A stretch of DNA of 32,987 bases from Hymenobacter rubripertinctus (lineage in GTDB: Bacteria > Bacteroidota > Bacteroidia > Cytophagales > Hymenobacteraceae): contig NZ_QYCN01000015.1 in NCBI RefSeq assembly GCF_003583925.1, positions 159,225 through 192,211 of the forward strand. Reading direction: 5' to 3'. Position numbers and translations under genes: made by a program. Of the stretch, positions 8,695 through 18,887 are shown one piece after another (within the stretch, counting starts at the first letter, position 1; every line of letters starts with the position of its first letter). A model generated the notes under the pieces. That model made no database searches. It saw only the letters and a list, made by a program, of their open reading frames with translations, and had not been told where the DNA came from.

Positions 8695-9564
8695 ATGCGC
8701 ATCTGCTTTATCCTCAACCCCACCTCCGGCACCAACCGCCGCCAGGATGTGCCGGCCCTGCTGACCCGGCATGCCACGGAAGCCGGGGCGGAGTTTGAAA
8801 TTCGCCTTACCGAGCACGCCGGCCATGCCGAAACGCTGGCCCGCGAAGCTGCTGCCGCCGGTTGCCGGGTGGTGGTGGCCGTGGGCGGCGACGGGACGGT
8901 GAACGAAGTGGCCCGGGGGCTGCTGGGCACCGGGGCCGCGCTGGGCATTGTGCCCCGGGGCTCGGGCAACGGGTTGGCCCGCCACCTGCACCTGCCCCTC
9001 GATTTGCCGGGGGCCGTGCGCCGGGCCTGCCAGCCCGAGTTCCAGCGCATCGACGCGGGCCGCATCAACGGGCACTGGTTTTTCTGCACCGCCGGGCTCG
9101 GGTTCGATGCCCACGTGAGCCGCATGTTTGCCCGGGCCGGCACCCGCGGGCTGGCTACCTACGTGAAAGTGGCCCTGCGCGAGTACGGCCGCTACCAGCC
9201 CACTGCCGTGCAGGTGCAGCTGGAAAATCAGGACCTGCTCGATACCCACTGCTACGTGCTGGCCTTCGCCAACGCCACCCAGTACGGCAACAACGCCTAC
9301 ATCGCGCCCCGCGCCAACATCCAGGACGGTCTGCTCGATTTGTGCCTGATTGACGCGCTGCCCCTGTGGCGGGCTCTGCGGGTAGGGGTGGGGCTGGCCC
9401 TGGGCACGCTGCCCACTTCGGGGGGGGCTCAGTATCACCGCAGCCGACACATCCGCGTGCGGGCCGCCGCTCCCCTGGGCTTCCACGTTGATGGCGACTA
9501 CGTAGCCGAAGCCACCGAATTCGACGTGGAGCTGGAGCCGCTGGCCCTGGAGGTGGCGGTGTAG
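8695..9564 (+). CDS. Diacylglycerol kinase-family lipid kinase (YegS/DagK type)
   Basis: This 289-residue soluble lipid kinase has the DAGK catalytic fold. NPTSGTN at 8-14 is the entry motif, GGDGTVNEV at 64-72 the nucleotide-binding loop, and [12 protein letters not shown] at 87-98 the second glycine-rich motif. HVDGDY near 264-269 corresponds to the conserved acidic site that completes the family active site. These enzymes phosphorylate diacylglycerol, sphingoid bases or related lipids with ATP. The exact lipid is not predictable; Bacteroidota make sphingolipids, so a ceramide-type substrate is possible. The start ATG lies in an A-rich tract (AAAAAAAATG) just after repeat element 1. The SUI1 gene follows 86 bp downstream. 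Confidence 0.93.
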   Translation: MRICFILNPTSGTNRRQDVPALLTRHATEAGAEFEIRLTEHAGHAETLAREAAAAGCRVVVAVGGDGTVNEVARGLLGTGAALGIVPRGSGNGLARHLHLPLDLPGAVRRACQPEFQRIDAGRINGHWFFCTAGLGFDAHVSRMFARAGTRGLATYVKVALREYGRYQPTAVQVQLENQDLLDTHCYVLAFANATQYGNNAYIAPRANIQDGLLDLCLIDALPLWRALRVGVGLALGTLPTSGGAQYHRSRHIRVRAAAPLGFHVDGDYVAEATEFDVELEPLALEVAV

Positions 9565-9594
9565 AGGCGTCAAATGGTCGGACTGCTGAATGGT

Positions 9595-9642
9595 TGAATG
9601 ACGTTCGTATTTTTACTCACCACTCACCACTCACTACTCACT
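9595..9642. repeat. Decayed half-element: core fragment plus ACTCACC array
   Basis: TGAATGACGTTC at 9595-9606 is identical to the end of the hairpin core of element 1. It is followed at 9615-9642 by four to five ACTCACC/ACTCACT-type units, like the array in element 3. No opposite arm is present, so this looks like a truncated copy just upstream of the SUI1-family start codon. Confidence 0.6.
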
Positions 9643-9650
9643 TCCAGCAC

Positions 9651-9986
9651 ATGAAAAACCAACGCCAGGGGGTGGTGTATTCCACCAACCCCGAATTCAG
9701 CTACGACGAACCCGGTACCGAAACCACCGCCACCCTGCCGCCCCAGCAGCAGAACCTGCGCGTGCAGCTCGATAAGAAGTCGCGCGGGGGCAAGCAGGTA
9801 ACGCTCATCACCGGTTTCGTGGGCCAGGATGCCGATTTGCAGGAGTTGGGCAAGCTGCTCAAAACCCGCTGCGGCGTGGGCGGCAACAGCAAGGACGGCG
9901 AAATCATCATCCAGGGCGACTTCCGCGACAAAGTGCTGGCGCTGCTGCTCGAAAAGGGCTACAAAGCCAAGAAAGCTGGTGGATGA
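9651..9986 (+). CDS. SUI1/eIF1-like translation factor homologue (YciH family)
   Basis: This 111-residue protein has a low-complexity, polar N-terminus (1-~35) and a SUI1 domain from about 36 to the end. The domain shows the family pattern [21 protein letters not shown], then [26 protein letters not shown]. The basic loop KKSRGGK and the [11 protein letters not shown] turn are the parts that touch the ribosome in eIF1 and in E. coli YciH. The family binds the small ribosomal subunit; in bacteria its role is thought to be modulating start-codon selection under stress, but it is not an essential factor. ATG at 9651 is preferred over an upstream TTG (9594), since that longer form would translate repeat DNA. 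Confidence 0.93.
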   Translation: MKNQRQGVVYSTNPEFSYDEPGTETTATLPPQQQNLRVQLDKKSRGGKQVTLITGFVGQDADLQELGKLLKTRCGVGGNSKDGEIIIQGDFRDKVLALLLEKGYKAKKAGG

Positions 9987-10000
9987 TTTTTAATTCACCT

Positions 10001-10514
10001 ATGAGAACCCAGCTTTCCTACGTAAAGCGGAGTTGTTGCCTACCCTGCTGCCAACGCTGACGGTGCTCGTGATGCTATGGCTGCTGGAGTTGCTCAGTAA
10101 CCAGCGGCGGCTGTTCGCTTCACTGGCTTCCAGCGCCTTCCTGATCTACCTCGACCCGGCCCACTATACCAACAGCACCCGCACGCTGGTTATCAGCTAA
10201 ATGAGCGTCGTCGCCGCTGCGTAGCCGGACTCCGCGCGCTGCTGGGGGCCGGCTACGCGGCGGCGGCCCTGGCGATGGTCGTCACGATTGGGGTGATGGT
10301 GAGTCTGAACGTAATGCACCCGCCGGCCGTGGGTACGGCCCTGAGTTTCGCGTTCCGGGCCGGCCAGGGCGAAGGGAATCTGCTGCTGTTTGGCCTGGCG
10401 GTGAGCTTGGTGGTAGTTTTGGTGCTGCTGCAACGCGGCTCCGGCTACCTGCTGGCCCGCCTGACGCCGCCGCCACCCACTGCTTCTCCCACCTCGCCCG
10501 CTACCGATGCCTGA
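10001..10514 (+). pseudogene. HPP-family membrane protein, broken by at least three lesions
   Basis: Three frames together restore an HPP-family membrane protein. It begins MRTQLSYVKR at 10001, switches frame near 10030 (ELLPTLLPTLTVLVMLWLLE), meets an in-frame TAA at 10198 after TNSTRTLVIS, and switches frame again near 10220 (VAGLRALLGAGYAAAALAMV). It then runs through VSLNVMHPPAVGTALSFAF, which carries the HPP signature, to the stop at 10512. The 5' frameshift, nonsense codon and second frameshift leave at most an 79-residue C-terminal piece that could be made from 10275. HPP proteins are small multi-pass membrane proteins, some linked to nitrite transport. The 3' end overlaps the start of the DUF1622 gene by 8 bp, suggesting the two were translated together. 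Confidence 0.75.
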
Positions 10515-10950
10515 CGTTATGCTGCCGCCCGTTTCTGATGCCTACACCCAGGTCGAGGAGGCCGTGGTGCACGTGGTGCTCTGGCTGAAGCTGGGGGCCG
10601 AGGCCGTGGGGGCGAGCATTATTGTGCTGGGTATTCTGGCCGGGGGCTACCTGTTTGTGAAGGCCCTGCTGGCCCGCCGCACGGCCGACTTCACGGCCAT
10701 CCGCCTCACGCTGGCCCGTTACCTGGCCCTGGCCCTGGAGTTTCAGCTCGGGGCCGACATTCTTTCCACCACCATTGCGCCCAGTTGGGAGCAGATTGGC
10801 AAACTCGGGGCCATTGCCGTCATCCGGACGGCCCTCAACTTCTTCCTCTCCCGCGAGATGAAGGACGAGCACCGCGCCGCCGCCGAGCACCACGTGCAGC
10901 GTCAGGCCCGCAACGAAGACGCGCCCCCGGTATCGGAGAGCGAGGCCTAG
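10507..10950 (+). CDS. DUF1622 family membrane protein
   Basis: This 147-residue protein has a membrane segment at about 30-55 (AEAVGASIIVLGILAGGYLF) and a second hydrophobic stretch around 68-105. LEFQLGADILSTTIAPSWEQ and KLGAIAVIRTALNFFLSREM are the conserved block of DUF1622. The C-terminal ~25 residues are charged and cytoplasmic-like. No function is established for the family. The ATG overlaps the end of the HPP reading frame by 8 bp, so its translation may have depended on ribosomes finishing HPP. That upstream gene is now broken, so expression of this one may be altered. The frame is intact and looks maintained. Confidence 0.88.
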   Translation: MPDVMLPPVSDAYTQVEEAVVHVVLWLKLGAEAVGASIIVLGILAGGYLFVKALLARRTADFTAIRLTLARYLALALEFQLGADILSTTIAPSWEQIGKLGAIAVIRTALNFFLSREMKDEHRAAAEHHVQRQARNEDAPPVSESEA

Positions 10951-10978
10951 CGCCAAAAGGGGAAAAGTAACTGGCTAA

Positions 10979-13264
<2,286 letters not shown>

Positions 13265-13276
13265 GTTAAGAAAATT

Positions 13277-13402
13277 AAAAATGTCGGGTTGTCATCCTGA
13301 GCGGAGCGAAGGATCCTGTCACGTTAGAACAACTCATTATTACGGCCGTTTTTGCGTGATTAAGATCCTTCGCTCCGCTCAGGATGACAACCCGACATTT
13401 TT
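13277..13402. repeat. Inverted-repeat element 2, perfect 39-bp arms, overlaps kdsB 3' end
   Basis: Arms 13277-13315 and 13364-13402 are perfect reverse complements with a 48-base centre. The arm includes TGTCATCCTGAGC followed by GGAGCGAAGGATC, the same core seen in elements 3 and 5. The right arm provides the end of kdsB including its stop codon (13379-13381). It lies between the convergent GH97 and kdsB genes, so it could also terminate both transcripts. Confidence 0.93.
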
Positions 13403-14137
13403 CATCAACCGCAGCGCCCGCTCCACGTCTTCCGGGGTGTCGATGCCAATGGTTTCCAGCTCCGTCTCGGCTGTTTGGATGGGGTAGCCGGCTTCGAGCC
13501 AGCGGAGCTGTTCGAGACTTTCGGCCAGCTCCAGGGGCGAGGGCGGCAGTTGGGTGATGGCGCGCAGCACGTCGGGGCGGTAGGCGTAGAGGCCGATGTG
13601 GCGCAGGTAGCGGTGGTGGGTCAGCCACTCGCTTTGCGGGTGCTGGCGCTGGTAGGGCAGGGGGTGGCGGCTGAAGTAGAGCGCCCGGCCCCGCCCGTCG
13701 AGTACCACTTTGGGCAGGTGGGGACTGAACAATTCCTCCGCACTGATGACGGGCTTGACCAGCGTGGCCAGCGCGGGCGGCGCGGGCACGGCAAACAGCT
13801 CCACCAGCGCATCAATCTGGCTGGGATGAATGAAGGGCTCGTCGCCTTGGATGTTCACAATGCAGTCGGCCGCCGCATTCAGCTGCTCATAGGCGTCGCG
13901 TACCCGGTCGGTGCCGCTGGGGTGGTCGGGGCGGGTGAGCACGGCCTCGCCCCCGAAGCCGCGCACGTGCTCAAGAATGCGCTGGTCGTCGGTGGCCACC
14001 ACCACCCGGCTCAGGCTGGATTTTTCGGCCTGCCGGACCACGCGCTCAATCATGGACTGGCCGCCCAAATCCACGAGGGGTTTGCCGGGCAGGCGGGTGG
14101 AGGCGTAGCGGGCGGGAATGATACCGATGGCGAGCAT
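13379..14137 (-). CDS. kdsB: 3-deoxy-manno-octulosonate cytidylyltransferase (CMP-KDO synthetase)
   Basis: This 252-residue enzyme activates KDO with CTP to CMP-KDO for lipopolysaccharide inner-core synthesis. The N-terminal nucleotide-binding signature is IPARYASTRLPGKPL at 7-21. SGTDR at 74-78 and NIQGDEPFI at 95-103 form the CTP/Mg site. RHIGLYAYR and ESLEQLRWLEAGYPI (about 178-225) are the KDO-binding and dimer regions. Length is normal. The last nine residues or so (LMKNVGLSS) and the stop codon are encoded inside inverted-repeat element 2, so the native C-terminus seems to have been replaced or trimmed by it. The catalytic region is unaffected. A weak promoter (TTG at 14182-14184, 17-base spacer, TATTTTCC at 14157-14164) lies upstream. 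Confidence 0.95.
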   Translation of the reverse strand: MLAIGIIPARYASTRLPGKPLVDLGGQSMIERVVRQAEKSSLSRVVVATDDQRILEHVRGFGGEAVLTRPDHPSGTDRVRDAYEQLNAAADCIVNIQGDEPFIHPSQIDALVELFAVPAPPALATLVKPVISAEELFSPHLPKVVLDGRGRALYFSRHPLPYQRQHPQSEWLTHHRYLRHIGLYAYRPDVLRAITQLPPSPLELAESLEQLRWLEAGYPIQTAETELETIGIDTPEDVERALRLMKNVGLSS

Positions 14138-14302
14138 GAGCGGGCGGTTGAAGCGAGGAAAATAAAGGCGCAGGGCCGCCGCAAGAAACGGTAAAACCCG
14201 CTAACCGGGGCCGCCACGCCCGCCGCCGCCGGAAAACCCACCCCGAAAAACAGCACAAATCCTGACCACAGAGCCGCTTCCGCCCGATTCCGTAACTTTC
14301 GA

Positions 14303-14321
14303 CCAACTTTAGACAAGTTGG
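14303..14321. promoter_or_regulatory. Inverted repeat upstream of the LysM/RlpA-like gene
   Basis: CCAACTT (14303-14309) and AAGTTGG (14315-14321) form a perfect 7-bp inverted repeat with a 5-base spacer. It begins just after a possible -7 box TAACTTTC (14293-14300) and 53 bp before the ATG at 14374. It could be an operator or a leader hairpin. Confidence 0.3.
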
Positions 14322-14373
14322 ACTGTCCCGGTCGTTGCTGCCGGGTAGCCGTTTTCCTGCCTGCTGACTCCGT

Positions 14374-15378
14374 ATGCTCCGTTTTTCCTTGCTGACTGTT
14401 GTGTTTCTGTTCTCCGGACTTTCCGCCTGGGCCCTGCCCGGGCTGGTGGCCCCGCCCGATTCCATTGGGGTGGAGTACCGCAACAACAAAATGCTCATCC
14501 GCCACCGCGTTACGCCCGGCGAAACGCTTTACGGCCTCGCCCGCCGCTATAAAGTGCCCGTGGAAGACATTGTGGAGGCCAATTCGGGCCAGAAGGGCCA
14601 GCTCGTAACGGGCCAGATTGTGCTCGTGCCCCGGGAGCGGGTGGTGCTCACACCGGCCCCGGCCCCGCGCAAAGCGGTAGCCGTGGCCGCGCCGGTTTCG
14701 GCCGCCGTGCGCGCCCTGCCCACCGATGCCAACGGTAACCGCGTGTACAAGGTAGCCCCCGGCATGACGCTCTACGGCATTGCCCGCCGCTTCCAGACCA
14801 CGCCCGCCGAGCTGGCCCGCCTCAACGGTTTTGCCACCAACTACAACGTGCGCGTGAATGAGGAGGTGATTATAGCGGCACCGGCCACCGGCGCGGCCGG
14901 CCCGCCCGCTCCCGTAGCCCCGGCCCCGCGCCCCGCCGCCCCGACTCCGCGCCCGGCTACCCCCGCGCCCGCTCCGACTTCCCGCCCCGAGCGCACCGAC
15001 GCCGTGGAGCAGGCTGCCCGCGACAAAGCCCGCGACGAAGCCGCCGCTGCGGCCGTCACGCCCGAGCCCGAGGAAAAGGAGCGCACCCCCACCCGGGCCA
15101 GCGAAATCGTGCGCCGCGTATCGGAAAGCGGCCTGGCCATGGCCATTCCCACCGACGCTTCCGACAAGTACCTGGCCCTGCATAAAACGGCCCCGGTAGG
15201 CACCATCATGGAGGTGCGCAACATCATGAACGGCATGGCCGTGTACGTGCGCGTTATCGGCAAGCTGCCCGATACGGGTGAAAACACCAACATTCTGGTG
15301 CGCCTCTCCAAACGGGCCGTGCAACGCCTGGCTACCCCCGACCAGCGCTTCCGCGTGGAAACCAACTACGTGCCGTAG
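14374..15378 (+). CDS. LysM-repeat protein with RlpA-like double-psi beta-barrel domain
   Basis: This 334-residue exported protein has a signal peptide (LLTVVFLFSGLSAWA, ending near residue 20). It carries two LysM peptidoglycan-binding modules, at about 43-86 (HRVTPGETLYGLARRYKVPV) and 124-168 (YKVAPGMTLYGIARRF). A Pro/Ala-rich linker covers ~170-210 and a charged segment ~210-245. The C-terminal ~85 residues (SGLAMAIPTDASDKYLALHK ... GTIMEVRN ... VYVRVIGKLPDTG ... ILVRLSKRAVQRL) have the pattern of the RlpA-like double-psi beta-barrel. Lytic activity on denuded glycan is known for RlpA of Pseudomonas; the catalytic Asp/His pair cannot be placed with confidence here. It probably binds the cell wall in the periplasm. 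It is divergent from kdsB, 236 bp apart. Confidence 0.85.
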   Translation: MLRFSLLTVVFLFSGLSAWALPGLVAPPDSIGVEYRNNKMLIRHRVTPGETLYGLARRYKVPVEDIVEANSGQKGQLVTGQIVLVPRERVVLTPAPAPRKAVAVAAPVSAAVRALPTDANGNRVYKVAPGMTLYGIARRFQTTPAELARLNGFATNYNVRVNEEVIIAAPATGAAGPPAPVAPAPRPAAPTPRPATPAPAPTSRPERTDAVEQAARDKARDEAAAAAVTPEPEEKERTPTRASEIVRRVSESGLAMAIPTDASDKYLALHKTAPVGTIMEVRNIMNGMAVYVRVIGKLPDTGENTNILVRLSKRAVQRLATPDQRFRVETNYVP

Positions 15379-15380
15379 CG

Positions 15381-15716
15381 GTGAATGGGTGACTCGGTGA
15401 ATGACTGCTGTTGCGCAGGTCGCTTCCGGTAGCTGCGGTGGCAGGTCGTTGCTCGTTGCTCGTTTTTCGGGGCTGATTGGTTACTGAAGGCGAATCAGCC
15501 CCGAAAAACGAGCAACGAAAAACGAATGCTTCAACGGCTACTGCGTAAGCATGAGTGAATGAGTGAATGAGTGAACCGGTGTGTCATCCTGAGCGGAACG
15601 AAGGACTTGGTAAGAAGCCAATCAACGATACCTTCCTGCCAGGCCCTTCGCTCCGCTCAGGATGACAGTATCTTTACTGCTCTCACTCATTCACCGAGTC
15701 ACTCATTCACTCATCC
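15381..15716. repeat. Nested inverted-repeat element 3 (GTGAATGA arrays around two hairpins)
   Basis: Outer arms 15381-15402 and 15688-15709 match at 21 of 22 positions. Inside are two separate hairpins. One has perfect 25-bp arms at 15454-15478 and 15493-15517. The other has 23-bp arms at 15582-15604 and 15645-15667, which share the TGTCATCCTGAGC core of elements 2 and 5. A third GTGAATGA array lies at 15551-15575. The whole 343-bp gap between the LysM gene and the TIGR02757 gene consists of this structure. Confidence 0.9.
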
Positions 15717-15721
15717 ACCGC

Positions 15722-16480
15722 ATGAACCACGCGCAGGTGCGGGCCTTGCTCGACGAGAAATACCGCCACTACGACCAGCCCGGCTTCATCACCCTCGACC
15801 CCATCAGCATTCCGCACCAGTTTTCGGCGCGGGCCGATGTGGAAATCAGCGGGTTGTTTGCGGCCCTGCTGGCTTGGGGGCGGCGGCCCACCATTATCAG
15901 CAAGTGCCGGGAACTGCTGGCCCGCATGGATAACGCGCCCCACCAGTTCATCACCCAGCACCACGACGAGGACCTCAAGAAGCTGCTGGGCTTCTGCCAC
16001 CGCACCTTCTGCGACACCGACCTGCTCTACTTCGTGCACTGGCTGCGCTGGTACTACCAGCGGCACGATTCGCTGGAAGACGCGTTTCTGCGCGGTGCCA
16101 CCCAGAAGGAGCGGCTGGAAAACTTCCACACCCTGTTTTTCAGCCTCGACGACGCGCCCCAGCGCACCCGCAAGCACGTGGCCACGCCGGCCCGGGGCTC
16201 GGCCTGCAAGCGCGTGAACATGTACCTGCGCTGGATGGTGCGCCCCGACCCCCACGGCGTAGACTTCGGCCTCTGGCGGCGCCTCTCGCCCGCCGACCTC
16301 CTTTGCCCCTGCGACGTGCACGTGGAACGCGTGGGCCGCCGCCTGGGCCTGCTCCAGCGCAAGCAGGTGGACTGGCTGGCCGTCGAGGAGCTCACCGCCC
16401 ACCTGCGCACCTTCGACCCCCAGGACCCCGTGAAGTACGATTTTGCGTTGTTTGGCCTGGGCGTAGAAGGGGAGATGTAG
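15722..16480 (+). CDS. TIGR02757/DUF2400 family protein
   Basis: This 252-residue protein matches the TIGR02757 (DUF2400) family, common in Bacteroidota. The pattern includes DPISIPHQFSARADVEISGL near 26-45, AALLAWGRRPTIISKC, then RGSACKRVNMYLRWMVRPDP and LLCPCDVHVERVGRRLGL near 196-213. The RxNMYLRWMVR and D-x-HVxRVxRRLGL segments resemble helix-hairpin-helix DNA glycosylases (endonuclease III/AGOG-like). A DNA-repair role is plausible but is inference. The ATG at 15722 is chosen because it immediately follows element 3. A longer frame from 15662 would start inside the repeat's hairpin and translate its array. A strong terminator follows the stop codon. Confidence 0.88.
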   Translation: MNHAQVRALLDEKYRHYDQPGFITLDPISIPHQFSARADVEISGLFAALLAWGRRPTIISKCRELLARMDNAPHQFITQHHDEDLKKLLGFCHRTFCDTDLLYFVHWLRWYYQRHDSLEDAFLRGATQKERLENFHTLFFSLDDAPQRTRKHVATPARGSACKRVNMYLRWMVRPDPHGVDFGLWRRLSPADLLCPCDVHVERVGRRLGLLQRKQVDWLAVEELTAHLRTFDPQDPVKYDFALFGLGVEGEM

Positions 16481-16489
16481 TAGATAACC

Positions 16490-16524
16490 AAAACCGGCCC
16501 GGCAGTATCTGCCGGGCCGGTTTT
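16490..16524. terminator. Bidirectional intrinsic terminator
   Basis: Perfect 15-bp arms AAAACCGGCCCGGCA (16490-16504) and its complement (16510-16524) enclose a 5-base loop, with A- and T-runs at the outer ends. It separates the convergent TIGR02757 gene and the 16543-18141 gene. Confidence 0.9.
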
Positions 16525-16542
16525 ACGGTGTAGTCAGATACC

Positions 16543-18141
16543 CTATTGCAGCGTGTACACGTTCAGGTTGCCGCCCAGCAGCGCCTGGCGCTCCACGAGC
16601 AGGGCCCCGCCGGTGCTCTTGGGGGCTAGGAAATACTCATGTTCATCTTTCTTCAGCAGCTTCGCCAGCGAGGCTACCTGCGCGTAAGCAGCATGCTGCT
16701 TGCTGAGGCTACCGGGCAAAAAACGCTCTTCTGGTTTGGTGCCGCTGTAGAGCCACGTAGGCTTCACAAACGTGACGTGCAACTCCGGCTCGTCTTCCAG
16801 AAACGAATAGGTCTGAAATTGCATGTCGGAGTTAAACCGGACATGAAACTGGCCGGGACCTTTGCCCATAAGTCCGCTTTTAGCAAACACAAATTCGTAG
16901 TCGTGGCTCAGCGGGTCGCGGCTGAATGAGAAGGAGCGTAGTGCTCCAAGCAGTGCCAGCCCATTGAAGGCCTTGTCATGCTTCTTGATCATGTCTTTGC
17001 TGTACGCAAATTGGGTTTGCTGCACCACTTCGCCGGCTGCCGTGTAGCGACGCATAAACAAGCCGGCGAAGTCACCCCAGGTGTCTTCGCGGCTGAACTC
17101 GCCATAGATCAGTACGTCGCCGGTGGCATAGTCGAGGTAGAAATTGCCAATGCCTCCCGTGCTGGCCCGGTACTCATCTATAATTTCCCGGCCGCGCTGT
17201 TGCATGCGTGGTACGTGCTGCTGCTCCTGTAGCTGCGGCATGAAGTAGCTGGAATAGGCTGCTTTGGTGTCGGCTTCCAGGTTCAGGGTGGTTGTGAAGC
17301 CGCCAGTGGTTGCGCCGGCGTTGTTGACGATGAGCACCTGGTATTCCACTGGCATTTTGGCGAAGCGGTCTTGTTTGGCGTGTCCGCGCAGGCGCCGAAA
17401 CAGATACGTCTGGCCCGGCCGGTGGCCCAGGTAGCCCCAGTCGTTGTAGTACACGTTCATTTTGGTGCGCTCAGGCGTGGCGGGCAGGTCCAGCGGGAGG
17501 CGCTTGAAAACCCGCGTAGCTATGTCGTATTGCTCGACGAAGTACTTGATGGTGCCTTCCCGGTCGTTGTAATCGGCGGCTACGTGGTAAACGATCAGGC
17601 CTTCCCCGAACCAGCCCAGGTGCTTGCGCTCCGCGAACTTGGCCGTGGTGGGGGCCATGAAGCTCACTTTGCTGAGTTTGCCAGCGCCGTCGAGGTGCTG
17701 GAGCATAATCTGCCCGGCCTTGAGGCTACCGGTTTTACCTTGTTTCTGGGCTACGTTTTCCCGCACTACTTCAATAGCGTACACGTTGTCGCCGGACGAG
17801 CAGATTTCCACCGGGTTGAGGGTCCCGGAATAGGCTTCCATCTTTCGGTTGAGGCTGGCATTTTTGGGCGTGTTTCGCAGCTCATCCAACTCCACTTGCT
17901 GAAAACGTATCAGATTCGCCTGCCAGGCCGTCTGGCCATTGGGCTGGAGGGCCTGTACGCGCACATCGGGGCTTTGCGAGTTCGATAAAAACAGCACCGT
18001 ATTGCCGTTGGCCAATTGTACCAGGCCGCCCAGGGTTTCGTGGGCGGTAAGCGGGATGGATTGGACGGGAGACTGCTGGGCCAGAACCGGATGGCAGAGC
18101 AGGCAAACGCTGAGCGAAATCCAGCGGAAGAAGGGTATCAT
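16543..18141 (-). CDS. Exported protein of unknown family, predicted beta-rich
   Basis: This 532-residue protein has a clear signal peptide (WISLSVCLLCHPVLAQQ, cleavage near residue 21-22). I do not recognise a family. The body alternates short beta-type segments with polar loops: LGGLVQLANGNTVLFLSNS near the start, then NVYAIEVVRENV, GLIVYHVAADYND, NFYLDYATGDVLIYGEFSRE, and GALLVERQALLGGNLNVYTLQ at the end. This suggests a beta-propeller-like or WD-type fold in the periplasm or outside the cell. No lipobox and no T9SS C-terminal domain is present. It is the last gene of a three-gene minus-strand cluster of exported proteins. It is separated from the middle gene by a 67-bp inverted repeat, so transcription may be reduced or independent. 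The frame is intact, length plausible. Confidence 0.8.
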   Translation of the reverse strand: MIPFFRWISLSVCLLCHPVLAQQSPVQSIPLTAHETLGGLVQLANGNTVLFLSNSQSPDVRVQALQPNGQTAWQANLIRFQQVELDELRNTPKNASLNRKMEAYSGTLNPVEICSSGDNVYAIEVVRENVAQKQGKTGSLKAGQIMLQHLDGAGKLSKVSFMAPTTAKFAERKHLGWFGEGLIVYHVAADYNDREGTIKYFVEQYDIATRVFKRLPLDLPATPERTKMNVYYNDWGYLGHRPGQTYLFRRLRGHAKQDRFAKMPVEYQVLIVNNAGATTGGFTTTLNLEADTKAAYSSYFMPQLQEQQHVPRMQQRGREIIDEYRASTGGIGNFYLDYATGDVLIYGEFSREDTWGDFAGLFMRRYTAAGEVVQQTQFAYSKDMIKKHDKAFNGLALLGALRSFSFSRDPLSHDYEFVFAKSGLMGKGPGQFHVRFNSDMQFQTYSFLEDEPELHVTFVKPTWLYSGTKPEERFLPGSLSKQHAAYAQVASLAKLLKKDEHEYFLAPKSTGGALLVERQALLGGNLNVYTLQ

Positions 18142-18167
18142 AGAAGGAGTGTTTGTCTGCAGTGTTT

Positions 18168-18234
18168 TAACCCAAGTGGCGAAGTATCAAGTCTAAGGTT
18201 AGCCGTTAGCCTTGATACCTCGCCACTTGGGTTA
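18168..18234. repeat. Inverted repeat, 23-bp arms, between two exported-protein genes
   Basis: Arms 18168-18190 and 18212-18234 differ at one position and enclose 21 bases. They contain ACCCAAGTGGCGA and its complement. It begins 2 bp beyond the stop of the beta-barrel gene, so it may form a terminator-like hairpin in that transcript. No T-run is present, so it may instead be a further member of the palindromic repeats in this window. Confidence 0.75.
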
Positions 18235-18236
18235 TC

Positions 18237-18875
18237 TTAGAATGAGCGGCCGACAGCTACACTTATCTGCTGCAACGACAAGGCCGGTACCAGGCCTTCG
18301 CTGGAGTAGTCGTTGTAAAATTGCATTTTGCGCGTGTCGGCGCTGAGGCGCAGAAACCAGTCGTGGTGCTTGTTAGCGTACACGCCTTCCAGCATCACGG
18401 AAGGCGAGTTGAACGGCAGGAAAAAATACGCCCATCGGTAGCCGGCCCCTACTGCTACGCCCAAAGTCTTTTGGGACTTGCGGGTGGCACGGGCACCGTA
18501 GCGCCACGTCAGGTACTGCGGGAAGTCCAGAAGCAGTTTCCCGTTGAAGCCAGCCGCTTCTTCGGGCGCTTGCACCAGCCCGAACCGTGCATTCAGGCTC
18601 AGGCCAAGGGCCTGGTCGGGGCTGAATTTAAGGGCTACCACTTCCAGCCCCCCGCTGGCCTGAATCAGCAGCAGGTTGGCATCGATGGTGCGCAGGCGGT
18701 AAACAGCCGTTATATCATTACCCGGAATAGAATTGGGGTCGGGGTAGCCCGCTTCGACGCTGGTTGAGCGCAACAAGAGCCCGCTGGCCCCCGTTGAGAG
18801 GTGCCCCCGGCTGACCTGGGCCCGCACGGCGTAGGGTAGTGCCGCTAGTAGCAGTACCGTCCAGATATGTTTCAT
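18237..18875 (-). CDS. Predicted outer-membrane beta-barrel protein, unknown function
   Basis: This 212-residue protein has a signal peptide (MKHIWTVLLLAALPYAVRAQ). The rest is alternating hydrophobic/polar segments typical of amphipathic strands (SGLLLRSTSVEAGY, DANLLLIQASGGLEVVALKF, KTLGVAVGAGYRWAYFFLPF, DWFLRLSADTRKMQFYNDY). It ends in LSLQQISVAVGRSF, whose terminal Phe is the usual outer-membrane beta-barrel signal. The strand number suggests a small barrel of about 8-10 strands. Start is ATG at 18875; a GTG three codons earlier is less likely. The gap to the preceding lipoprotein gene is 12 bp, so they are probably one operon. I cannot name a family. Confidence 0.75.
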   Translation of the reverse strand: MKHIWTVLLLAALPYAVRAQVSRGHLSTGASGLLLRSTSVEAGYPDPNSIPGNDITAVYRLRTIDANLLLIQASGGLEVVALKFSPDQALGLSLNARFGLVQAPEEAAGFNGKLLLDFPQYLTWRYGARATRKSQKTLGVAVGAGYRWAYFFLPFNSPSVMLEGVYANKHHDWFLRLSADTRKMQFYNDYSSEGLVPALSLQQISVAVGRSF

Positions 18876-18887
18876 AGCCAACACAGG

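Noticed and set aside
15662..15721. Upstream ATG extending the TIGR02757 protein by 20 residues
   Set aside because: This stretch is the right part of element 3 (hairpin arm and ACTCATTC array); the family N-terminus begins at 15722.
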